The notes beneath the pieces were generated by a model. That model was not told where the DNA came from. It worked only from the letters and a program-made list of their open reading frames with translations, and ran no database searches. From the NCBI GenBank assembly GCA_026770585.1, contig MU646366.1, positions 755,313 to 792,120 on the forward strand: DNA of 36,808 nucleotides, given 5' to 3'. This document shows positions 20,203 to 30,095 of the stretch, in pieces. A program made the translations under genes and the position numbers. Source of the stretch: Baffinella frigidus (Eukaryota > Cryptophyceae > Cryptomonadales > Baffinellaceae). Numbering within the stretch: the first letter of the stretch is position 1; every line of letters starts with the position of its first letter.

Positions 20203-23200
20203 ATGGTGCACACCTTCAAGCATTCGCAGGTGGCGCCCCAGCCCCCCATGCCACCACACGCCCCGGTCGAATGCCAGAGCGCAAGGCTTGGAGCCCTCGG
20301 ATACAAAACATCTACCTAATTGCGGATGCCGACCTCTCCCGTCGCAGGTCCTCGATGTTCCGGTCGACAAAGTCTTCCCGGTCTTCGCTGACGTGCCTCA
20401 CCTCCCACTCCCCATACACCTTCATCATTCCCTCGTCCGAAGACACACCCACGCTCTGAACCCCGGCTTCCTATCTCCAACTTCGCACTGAGCCCCAACG
20501 CATCCTGGCATCGGATTGCAGGTGACCGGGCTCGGGGAGTTCCACCCTTCAATCGCCTCCGTTGACCTGTAAGCCATCCCGGTGCCCTGCGCGCAAACAC
20601 GTCACACTCAATCGGGAACACGCCTTTTGCGAAAAGGAATGCTCTCAGGGTCATGTTGAGGCGTGGTAGAGGGGAACAGCGGGAAGACTTTGTCGGGCCG
20701 CATGGCCAGCCAGATCTGTGCCCTAGCTCTGTCTTAATTTCGGCTCACCGCGCCTGTGTCCACTGTAAATTAAACGGAGCTTTACTTTACAGTGGACACA
20801 GGCCCGGGATGTCAACGTGAGAATAGTCAGCCAACCGGATTGAGGCAGAGGTGGGAGTCTCAGACCGAAGTCCAGAATCGTCCGGCGCGCCGCCCTTGCG
20901 CAGCGCTGCCTGCTAGATTCCACCGCCGTCAAGAGTGGAGAAAATCGCCCTTCTTAATTTCCTTGATTTGTATTGGAGCTCGCCGGGTTCCGGCGAGCTC
21001 CAGTACAAAACCAAGGACCCGAAACACAGGATCTGCTGCCACTCTGGGGGCCGGAGGTTTGGGAGTGTCCTCTGAATGCAAAACTGCTTCTCCGCTGGCA
21101 GGCTTACGCCGGGGCAGAAGACGGGGGCCGGTGCGAAGCGGAGGTGAAGGAGACCCACCCGTACAACTGTTGACTAATCAATTTGCTTCGCAATCTTTGT
21201 TCTAGTGCGAACAAACCCGGCCCGATTCAGTCAACCATCCTGATGGCCCGCCTCAGGTGCAACTTCAAGGACAACTCGAGCGTCGTGGAAGAGTGCATGG
21301 CCTCCGAGACCAACAAGCTGGTGAGACCCGCACCGATAATTTTTCACGCACTGGAGACACTTCAGCGGACGCCAAACACGTGATGTGGAGACACATGCCA
21401 GCCTTCTACACAGTCGCTAGAAACACCCGTGGCGTGAACACTCCCACCATTTGTGCCTAACCAGAGGGTTTCCTGGTACTACGCCTGCCGTGATTAGTGA
21501 CCGTCCCGGGCCAAAACCTATCCGGTGGTTCAGTCAACCGTCGTACCGGGACTCACAAGTCAACTCTGGCAACTTAGGAAGTGCGCCGCCACCAGCTGCA
21601 CCCTGGATCGTATCCACCGCGTCCTCTAATATAACCGCTCCCCGATTTGCCCTTGGTGTTGAAGCCGTTTGGAACGAGCTCGTGCTTTTAGGTTGTAAAA
21701 CCGTACCACGAATTACGTTAAAACCACCCCCCGGAGATATATTCTCCCAGGTGTCGGGAAGGGTATCCACGAACACGGATGAAGCTGTTTCGGGGCTCGT
21801 TGGCAGGTGCAGATGAATCTGGCGGGGCCGGGTTTCCCGATCAAGACGCTCAACGTTTTCTTTCGGGTCCTGTACCAACCCTCAGAGAGAGAGAGAGCGC
21901 GCGCGCGCGCGCGAGAGAGAGAAAGAGAAAGAGAGAGAGAAAGAGAGAGAGGGAGAGAGGGAGAGAGCGAAAGATAGAGCGAAAGAGAGAGACAGCGAGA
22001 GAAAGAGAGAGCAGGAGAGAGAGAGCGAGATAGAGAGAGAGCGAGAGAAAAAGCGATAGAGATACAGAGAGAGAGAGAGAGAGGACCCTCGAGCTTGGCC
22101 ACCCTGAAGTGGACTCGTGGGCACATCGGACTTTTCTTAAGACACGTCTGCGTCGAATCTCCTGCTCAGAGAATGTGATCCCTTTAGGAAGTGACGCTTG
22201 AAAGTTGCCAGAGTTGACTTGTGCAACCTAGTCCCCACAGCGTGTCTTTGCTCGTTGACGGATTGCGGGTTTGTAATTTGGGCGTGCACCCTCACTCCGT
22301 CTGTCGCGTGCAGTTTGAAGACAAGGGCGCCCAGACGGTCGTCACCATGGAGATGCAGACCACGGTACCACCCGCCCTCTGTTTCCACTGGGCCACGTGG
22401 AATCCGGCAGGTTTTGAGCAATTCCCAGTGCAAATCAAGGGACTCGGAAAAGGCGATTTGGTCGCCCTTTGAGGGGTGGTGGTTCTCGAGCTTCTGCCCT
22501 CAGGGCTCTGCCTGCTTTGAATCTCAGCTTTCCACGCTCGTGATATGTGATCAATACACGCTCGTACTTTGATGTTGTGAAACGGTGCTGCCCCCCCCAT
22601 CAACGACGCTGCCTCCTCCATGAACGCCTCCACCCCCCCCCCCCCNNNNNNNNNNNNNNNNNNNNNNNNNNNNNNNNNNNNNNNNNNNNNNNNNNNCCCC
22701 CCCCCATTAACGATGCTTCCCCTTCTATACACGTTGACCCCCCGTCCATGACCGGAGGCTGCTTCGTCTCTTTCTCATTTCTCTTGATCCTGACCAAAAG
22801 TGATCCAAAAGACCAACACACGCTTCAAGCCGACCCGGCCCTCTTGTCTCCAGATAAGGATGTAGGAAGGTAGATGTAAGGCAGCGGGGAACGGGGTATT
22901 ATACGAGCGTGGTGCGAGGACGGTGGATCTAGGCATTCGCAGCGACAGCAGCGGATCCAGGTCTGTCGGTCGTCAACCCACTTAGCCGCCAAAGCCTTGC
23001 TGCTTCGGAGAAGATTGTCAAATGCTGGAGCAATTTGTAAAGTAATAGTAGATGGCCCTATTCCCGAAGTCAAGGGTGGCAGCTAAGTGAGAGACCTGTT
23101 TTCTTGATGCAGATGAGGATGGGGCCGATCGGGTGGCTCATGGCCAAGACCGTCATTCCGGGCAAGCTGAAAAGTGCCTCAACCCCATCCCTAAACCCCA

Positions 23201-23337
23201 AACCCTGCACCCTAAATCCCAAATCCTAAATTCTAAACCCTAAACCCTAAACCCTAAACCCTAAACCCTAAACCCTAAACCCTAAACCCTAAACCCTAAA
23301 CCCTAAACCCTAAACCCTAAACCCTCAACCCTATACC

Positions 23338-23390
<53 letters not shown>

Positions 23391-23699
23391 ACCCTAAATC
23401 ATAAACCCCAAACCCTAAACCGTAAACCCAAAACCCCAAACCCTAAACCCCAAACCCTACACCCTGAACACGAAACCCTCAACCCCAAAACCCTCAACCC
23501 CAAATTCGGAACCCCAAATCCTAAAATCTGAAACGTGACCTGTACACCCTTAACCTTAAACTCTACACCCTGAAGCTTGAACCCTTCACCCTAAACCCTC
23601 TGAACCCTCACCCCTCAACCCTCAACCTTAAACCTTCAACGCCAAACTTTGATCTCTCAACCCTGGACCCTAAACCCTCAACCCTCTGAACCCTCAATC

Positions 23700-23745
<46 letters not shown>

Positions 23746-24913
23746 ACCCTACACAATAAACCCCAAATCTTTAATCCTAAGCCTTAAACCCTCGAACCCA
23801 GACTCTCAACCCTAAACCTTAAATCCTCAACCCTCAACCCTGCACACTGAACCCCACACCTCAAAGGCCTGAACCCCAAACCCTCAAACCCAAACAGTGA
23901 AATCTCAGCCCTAAACACTCAACATCCAAAATCCTGAACCCGAAACCCCAAACCCTAAACCCTAAAACATAAACCTTAAAACCCGCAACCCTCAACTTTC
24001 AACTCAAACTCTGAACAGTCAACCCTGAACCCTAAACCTGAACAGTAAAACCTAATCTCAAAACCCTAAACCCTTGACTCGAAACCGTAAAATCAAACCC
24101 CAAACCCTTAACCCTAAAACCTAAACCCTGAAGCTTTCGGGCAGGATAAAAAATATCTGAACCCTCATCGCCAAACCCCAAACCCTGAATCCTTGCACAA
24201 AGGTCCCCAAATTCTGAACCTCACCAACGCGGGGATTCACTTGACTGGGTCCAAAAATTCATTGTAAAATAGCTACGGGGAAATACGTTGCGACGGTACA
24301 GTTGGCTCTCCGCAACGCATTTCACCCTAACTGACCACAATTTTTCAATTGCCATCATGTTTTGTTTTAGTTTCGGCACAAATCATACGTATTCCTGGTT
24401 TTACACGTCCTAGTCGAGTTTCTCCTCGCATGGACGACTGTTTTGAAGGGGTGGTTGAAGCCAGTTTTCGGCGTCGTTGTGTCAGCCCGTGACAACAGTC
24501 GTATGGCTACATTGTTTTTGAAACTCGTGTGTACCGACGAAAATAGGCGCAATAGCACCATCGTACGGACCACACTCTGGTTTTCATTTTAGTGGAGACT
24601 TCCGGTCTGGGCGCGGACCCATCAAAACACGTATGCTCCAACCATGCACATTCAACATGAAACCCTAACCCCCCCTCAACCCTCAACCTTCAACCCTTAA
24701 CCCTAACCCTCAACCCTACAACCTAAACCATACACCAGAACCCCTCCCTCAACCCTCAACCACCAATTCCAAACCCTACACCCTAAACCCTACACTCAAA
24801 ACACAGGCGTGCAGAAGATGATCCTGGATGCGCTCAACGAATACTCCAAGACTCCGGCCTTCCAGACAAGGGGCCAGGGAGACGCCACACCCGTTGTCGC
24901 TATCAACAACTGA
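20203..24913 (+). CDS. Small SRPBCC (START/Bet v 1-like) domain protein, 8 exons
   Basis: Exons: 20203-20229, 20348-20392, 20522-20568, 21257-21320, 21807-21866, 22314-22364, 23113-23173 and 24807-24913. All phases agree; 153 residues. The fold is suggested by VLDVPVDKVFPVFADV (strand 1 and helix of SRPBCC proteins), FHPSIASVDL, FKDNSSVVEECMA, GAQTVVTMEMQTT and the C-terminal helix GPIGWLMAKTVIPGKL with KMILDALNEYSKT. SRPBCC domains form a cavity that binds a small hydrophobic ligand; the ligand here is unknown. The 27-nt first exon (MVHTFKHSQ) is chosen because it has an ATG, a GT donor in the right phase and a fitting position. No targeting peptide is seen, so it is probably cytosolic. Family members usually have about 8-10 more residues (a GxGAxR-like turn) between IASVDL and FKDNSS, so a microexon in 20569-21256 may be missed. 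Confidence 0.82.
20752..20803. repeat. Hairpin with 18-bp perfect arms in SRPBCC intron 3
   Basis: GCCTGTGTCCACTGTAAA and its exact inverse are separated by 16 nt. The 3' part of dispersed family C (ATGTCAACGTGAGAATAGTC, about 20809-20860) follows directly. Confidence 0.8.
21881..22084 (+). repeat. GA-rich microsatellite in SRPBCC intron 5
   Basis: About 200 bp of GAGA, GAAAGAGA and GCGC units. The sense strand is purine-only over most of it. It translates to Arg/Glu repeats in one direction and Ser/Leu in the other, so open frames here are not genes. Confidence 0.95.
22633..22706. other. 51-N assembly gap flanked by C tracts
   Basis: Positions 22646-22696 are N, with C runs on both sides. 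The flanks also resemble each other (CATCAACGACGCT before, CATTAACGATGCTT after). It lies in SRPBCC intron 6, so it does not affect the predicted protein. Confidence 0.95.
23183..24210 (+). repeat. 1-kb telomere-like array in SRPBCC intron 7
   Basis: The array has a perfect CCCTAAA core (about 23234-23325), then CCCTCAA (about 23326-23395 and 23695-23750), and degenerate CCCTGAA, CCCCAAA and CCTAAAC units to 24210. Block-wise homogenisation of different variants suggests local expansion by slippage or unequal exchange. A shorter array (24660-24800) runs up to the exon 8 acceptor. Confidence 0.95.
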
Positions 24914-25651
24914 GCACACCTGGGACATGCAGGGGCGCCTTGCTCATAAAGAGACCCCCCCCCCCAGGACCGGTAGGCAGATAACCGGGGCCCCACCGTG
25001 GTCCCAGGAGGCAGATTCCTGGGGCCCCACGGTGGTCACAGGGAGGGGGGGCTCCTTGTGAGCGAGGTTCCCCTGCATAGCTCTGTGTAGACACCAACGC
25101 TGCTCTACTCGGTGTGTTCCCCTTAATGCGTGGAGAGAGCAGTGCTGTCTTTCCCGAGGTGGGCCTGCGACGTAGGCGTGATCGGTAGACGTTTGGATCA
25201 CTCTTTATCAAGGCTCGAGAGCAATAAAGGAGATAATTCAAACGAGCGGGTCCTTCCCACCACGCCAGGGCACACGTGGAAATATCAGATACACGTGTGG
25301 TTTTATTTACGTAAAGTGTTCTTCGTATCCAGGCAAAACTCTGGACGTGCAGAGGACGAGGAGCTGCGATTTCTCGAGAGGTTGCGTACACATATTTTGT
25401 ACCACTCAGCGAAACGTCGTGTTCTGAAGTTTCCACTTGTGCCCTGGCGTGGCCTCGACGGCTGTGTGTCCCCATCCCGATGCTGAAGCCTACAGGGGTC
25501 CGCGTTTACAGATGTTCAGGTTCCACCAGTGGTGCTGGTTCCAATTCTTCCACTTCCTCCGTGACTTTTAACGCGTTCATTAGACCAAAGTTGGCGAGAA
25601 ACTCTCCCGCGGCCCTCGTGGCGGACGCCGACCCCCCCACCCCTCCCCGCT
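24914..25651. other. Convergent intergenic region, SRPBCC (+) / DUF1995 (-)
   Basis: The two genes end towards each other. Apart from the family A element at 24930-25075, only 16 bp after the SRPBCC stop, I see nothing identifiable. It must contain both 3' ends. No polyadenylation signal of a known type is clear. Confidence 0.5.
24930..25075. mobile_element. Family A inverted-repeat element after the SRPBCC stop codon
   Basis: Left end CAGGGGCGCCTTGCTCATAA, right end TTGTGAGCGAGGTTCCCCTG. The inner palindrome is GGGGCCCCACCGTGG against a nearby inverse. It probably lies within the 3' untranslated region. The flanks are not TA. Confidence 0.75.
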
Positions 25652-28600
25652 TCACTCGAACTTGTTCCCCAGCCCAATGTCGCGCGCCCACTGCACCCGG
25701 CCACACATGATTCAGCGGCGTGCATCCGGCCACATGCGATTCAGCGGAGGGCTGGGCTTCTCAGGGAGCCGATGGCCTAGGACGACGCTGGGTCGGCTGA
25801 GCGCGCGCGAGGATACAACGGCGGAATGGTGCACCGAATGCGTGCGCGGCAGGCTTGTGCTGTGTCTCGAGAGTGGCTGAAAGCGCACGCGGATAGGCCG
25901 AGCGGATCAAGCAAGGGATGTTGGCCGGGCGCAAGGCATGCTGTGACATGTTCACAATCTTGACTGCTTTGCTGAAAATGGCCACCGCGTGCGAGTCAGG
26001 CCTGGGCGCTATTCCGTGCTGTAAGGGTGGCGAGATCGAACCAGTCTGGAAAACACGTTCGGAGATTTGAGGTTCGAGTTTTGTGGGGGCGGCGCACGCG
26101 TTGAGGTGAGGGGGTGCAGACCTTGTTGGTGATGCCGCGTGTTTCGAGCATCTTCTCAATGTCCTGGTACGACGGCCGCGTCTTCTGCTCCAAGAGTACC
26201 CAAAGAGAATTCAACGCTCGCAATTTCGGAAAGTGCATCAGCGCTCGCGAATACCGAAAGTGAATTCAGCGCTTAGCACGCGCGGAAAGCTCACGGTGCG
26301 AAGGAGTTTGGGTGCGCGCGAGGGGGGGCAGCAGGGAAGGGTGGCGAACCTGCTCGCCGATGAGGATATCCTTTTGGCTGTCGTTCTTGGTCCACACCAC
26401 CCAGCTGTCATACCTGCTCCGCGCGATTCCACACTCAGTTTCTCAGGACATGATTCCACGCTGAGGTGATTCCACGCTGAGCCCTCAAGGGCAAGAGCGA
26501 GGGCCGGCGCCACCACCAATTCCAATTCTCTGAGCAAGACTGAAGCGCGGCGCGGAAAACAGTACGGGTTGACACCCTATTTTCTGCACCCGCCTATTTT
26601 TTTCTGCACCAGCCGCATGCCTGACGCCACCGTGTGCAATTATCCCGTCACCCTGCACGCTAGAACCTTAACCCTAGAACCTCAACCAACCCTAGACCCT
26701 AGAACCTTCAACCTGGAACCTTGACCCTACGCCCCTACACCCTACACCCCGGTAAGGTGCTACGGATACAGCAATCAGCAAAGGCGAGGACGGCAGGGTG
26801 CTACGGATGGAGCAATTCGGCTGGAGGAGAGGTGAGGAGAGGGTACCCGTAGACGAAGAGGATCTGGCAGTCATCTCCCCTCACGACGAACTGCTGCAGG
26901 AGGTACACATCCTTGAACCCCAGCTCGACGATCTTGCCCCGCACGTCTGCTGTGCCGCCTGTGAGCACGGGGTCAGGATTAGGGTTTTGGATTTCGCGAT
27001 GCGACGGCCCGCTCGCGAATCGTCAGGTCGCCCATCCCCAGCACTCCCGCTCTCTCTATCTCTCTCTCACGTGCGATCTCTCTTTCTCTCTCTGACACAC
27101 ACACACACACACACATACACACACGCACACTGGTCTACATCCTCGAAGGTCATCTCTTTATCTCTCTCTCACACGCGCTCTCTCTCTTTCTCTCTCTCTC
27201 TGACACACACACACACACACACAAACGCAAAAGGGTACACAGGCTCGAAGGACACAGCGGCGTGGGCGGGAAATCCCGCACCGAGGAAGTTCCCGATCTG
27301 GCCGAGGAGGCCCTTCTGGGCGCCAAGTTGGTCATAACCGTCGTTGGTCTCGCGCCACTGGGGGTTCACGATCAGCACCACGCGCGGCCCGGCTGCGCTG
27401 CACACCTGCCATCCGCCCCATGTTGCTGTGTCACGTTCCCGCCGTTTTCGACAACTGGCCAACTGCCTGGCTAAGCCTTGTTGGACCCACTCGGGTTCTT
27501 GTCGCCCCCCGCGTTACCTCCCACCCTCTTCAGTGTACAACACGCATCGGCTCCCCGGCCACGGGGAGCCGATGCGTGTTGTACAGAATGGGGTTCGTGT
27601 GACAAGACAAGACGCGGCCACACCGCACTGCACATCTGCCATTAAGCCCCGCATCACTTTCCCGCATTGCATGACCGCCGTTTCAAGCGGCCGACTGACT
27701 GACAAAGCCGTGTTCCACCGACTTCTCGGGGTTCTTGCGGTTGTCCGACAACGCGACAATCGCCTCTGGGGTGAACGCAAGAGCTTTCACTGTAAAGCAG
27801 GAAGGATCGGGGGCGAAAGAGCTTTTACTATAAACCAAGAGGGCGTGAGGTCAATCAGGAAGGGTCGGGGGCAGGGGGAGGTGGGGGGGGACCTGCTCGA
27901 TGGCTCCCACAGTCTCCGCAGAGGGCTGGCAGAATGCCGAGACGTCGTCGCGTGACGATGTGCACTCGGCCGTGAAGAGACTGTGCCCCCGCACACCAGC
28001 CACGTTCCACACGTCAGCCCCGGGAGGAGGGTGTGTGCGCGCAATCCGCCGCACGCTCTTTGCCAACACACAGGGCATTTGGTTTCTAGGGCACCGGGTA
28101 AATATCATCAGGGCGCTCATCTAGGCCCACGGCCACGACACGAAAAAAATGCCACATGTTGAAATTTGAGTACCAGCATCGTCAACTTTCGGCACGGTTT
28201 AATAAGTGCGGCGAACAGATGCGGAAAGCGCTGTACCTGATGCCGTCGACGCCGGATTCATCGAGGCGCTGTTCCCGGATCTTGGGCGCGAGGTCCTTGA
28301 CACACGCCTTCCGAACCAGGTTCCGCACGCACGGCGCGGCCGACTTGTACAACTCCATGATCCCACCAGGCCAGTTCTCGTCCGTCGCCTGAACGCATTC
28401 ATGTCATTTATTGGATACCCATCAACGCGCGAAATTCGGGGCGGAATGCAACCGAGCGCGACAGCGCAAGCGACTTGGGGCGGGTGAAGTGACCATCACC
28501 TACACGCTATGCTGAACAGAGGGGGGACGTGTCCTTTGCTCACTTCAAAGCAACTGTGCAAAAATGATGAAGTTGATTGGGTGCCCAGATTGTCGCGAAT

Positions 28601-29988
28601 TTACAGGTGTTACAGAGAGGAATCCATCCAAAAGGCAGGGCGCAGTGCGGGGATCTCGCCGACGCTGCGGGACCGGATAGGAGCGCCGGCCATCGCCAGC
28701 TTTCCGTCGCCAGCACCGTGTTGTTGTTGTAGGCCGACTTTCGAGTTTCTGGTGCATGGAGCTTTCAACCCTCAACCTTAAACCTGAAACCAGGCTGGGT
28801 CCCCGGCAAAAGCAGCGGGGGTGTTTTCTCACCTGAAGCAGCCCGTCGCGGGGCATCAGGATGCGCATCTTTTGCCTGACGGGAAACAGGGGCTTCAGCC
28901 TCGAGATCGCTCTCAACCACACGCCCGCACGCTTCTCGTTTCACCATGCTTCCCGTCAACATTTTTCTGGCTCTGCCTCAGTCGGGTTAACCCGACTGTT
29001 CTCAAGTTGACATGCTGGGTGTCCAGACCGAGGCTACCCATGCGAACATAATAAATGGACGTTTTGAGCTTTTTTGTGGCAATGCCTGCACGGAAAGCGT
29101 GCTGGTACGTGACCAATTGCCGACTTTTGACGTGTTTATCCAATAATTGATTTAGGAATCTGTTCACAAGAGTAGCCTCGTGTCGATGCGGTAGAAATCA
29201 ATAAATTTTTCAGAGGAACAGAGAACGGGCTCAACAAATTGGGTGAACCCAAAAAGACAGAAACAGAGCTAGATTTTCTTGAGTGGTGGAGGGAGTGGGA
29301 GGCACGGCACTATTTTCTGGAATGGTGGATGATGTTGATGTGGGTGTGGGAGGCACGGTACCTGGTGATCCCGTCGTTGAAGGCGTTGACGCTCGCCTGC
29401 GCTGCCATCTTCACCATCTCCATCTGCGCCATCCAAGATACCACCCACACTTCAGTTTTTGTTTTACTTCAAGGCCAGGGCATGCACCCGAAGCTCGGCC
29501 CGAAGGAATAGTTTCTGTAAAGGGGTTTGATGTTGGGAGGGGGGAGACCTCGTCCTTGGGGATGGTCGGGGGCTTGGGCGCCACAACCGTGGGCGCCGCA
29601 ACCTTGGTTCCCTCATCAGCTGTCGCGCTGGCTTCGGCGCACATGCGTGTACGCACCCCTACCTTGTTCCTGTCAAAACAGATGTGGTTGAGCTCTCCAG
29701 AACCTGCACGTCACGCACTTAGATACGCAATCACACAGAGCGTGTACGCACCTGATATGCGGAGCGACGGACGGCGAGATGCGAGCGGTGACAGAGGTGC
29801 GCTGCAGCCCGGCGAGGGTGATGGGGACGAACGCGTCCGTGCATCCTGCGTTGATTCGCTGGGCTCAGTCGGAACTCAGGTGCACAATATTTTGGGTTGT
29901 GCAGAGGAAGAGTTGGACGTCTATCTTTCTGAATTTGACCTGCCGCGGCGAGGAAGGCGCCGACCACGAGGCCGAACTTGGCTGCCAT
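25652..29988 (-). CDS. DUF1995-domain protein, plastid-targeted, 12 exons
   Basis: Exons on the minus strand: 29988-29940, 29845-29752, 29627-29549, 29423-29362, 28875-28833, 28388-28237, 27980-27893, 27405-27282, 26958-26847, 26404-26350, 26184-26122 and 25690-25652. All phases agree; 319 residues. MAAKFGLVVGAFLAAAGC is a signal peptide, followed by TDAFVP (Ala-Phe site) and an Arg/Ser/Thr-rich transit region. The mature part has the DUF1995 pattern: a helix ending AFNDGITRQKMRILMPRDG, then DENWPGGIMELYKSA, LFTAECTSSRDDVSAFCQPS, GPRVVLIVNPQWRET, FVYGWVVWTKN and KTRPSYQDIEKMLE. It ends ARDIGLGNKFE. The family includes plastid proteins such as Arabidopsis LPA3, which acts in photosystem II assembly. 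That this protein shares the role is inference. The start faces the WD40 gene across 107 bp. Confidence 0.9.
26655..26755. repeat. CCCTAGA-type array in DUF1995 intron 9
   Basis: Units such as AACCCTAGAACC, CCTAGACCC and CCCTACACC lie on the plus strand. The host gene is on the minus strand, so here the sense strand is G-rich, against the main trend. Confidence 0.75.
27050..27230. repeat. TC and CA microsatellites in DUF1995 intron 8
   Basis: Two blocks, each CTCTCT followed by CACACACA (about 27053-27128 and 27168-27222), with a duplicated linker (CTCGAAGG). Low complexity; no gene. Confidence 0.9.
27534..27585. repeat. Perfect hairpin, 24-bp arms, 4-nt loop, in DUF1995 intron 7
   Basis: TGTACAACACGCATCGGCTC starts the left arm and the exact inverse ends at 27585. 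It lies within an intron on the minus-strand gene. Confidence 0.85.
28957..29030 (-). repeat. Dispersed repeat family C, inverted copy in DUF1995 intron 4
   Basis: On the minus strand it reads CACCCAGCATGTCAAC, GAACAGTCGGGTTAACCCGA and CTGAGGCAGAGCCAG, the same order as in the 35503-35575 copy. Confidence 0.7.
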
Positions 29989-30095
29989 GCTGGGCAAATC
30001 TCTCCGATGAAGGATCCTTCTCCCGATTCGATGAGATCGACAATCTCCGCTTGTACCGACAATCTAGAAATCTCTTGAATGTGGCATGATCGAGA
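29989..30095. promoter_or_regulatory. Compact bidirectional promoter region, DUF1995 (-) / WD40-AAA (+)
   Basis: Only 107 bp separates the two predicted start codons. CGACAATCT occurs twice (30029 and 30057). No TATA box is evident. Both 5' leaders must be short or overlap the opposite gene. This depends on the two start predictions being right. Confidence 0.55.

Noticed and set aside
21779-22126. Arg/Glu-rich or Ser/Leu-rich proteins
   Set aside because: They are translations of the GA microsatellite in an SRPBCC intron.
23183-24210. CRISPR-like array
   Set aside because: The repeats are 6-7 bp telomere-type units without spacers of constant length.
28620-28740. Extra DUF1995 exon on the minus strand
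   Set aside because: It has open frames, but joining 28833 directly to 28388 gives the family sequence (MPRDGLLQ then ATDENWPGG) with matching phase, leaving no room for it.
29283-30089. Plus-strand 268-codon open frame
   Set aside because: It is antisense to DUF1995 exons 1-4 and their introns, which have family homology; the plus frame has none.
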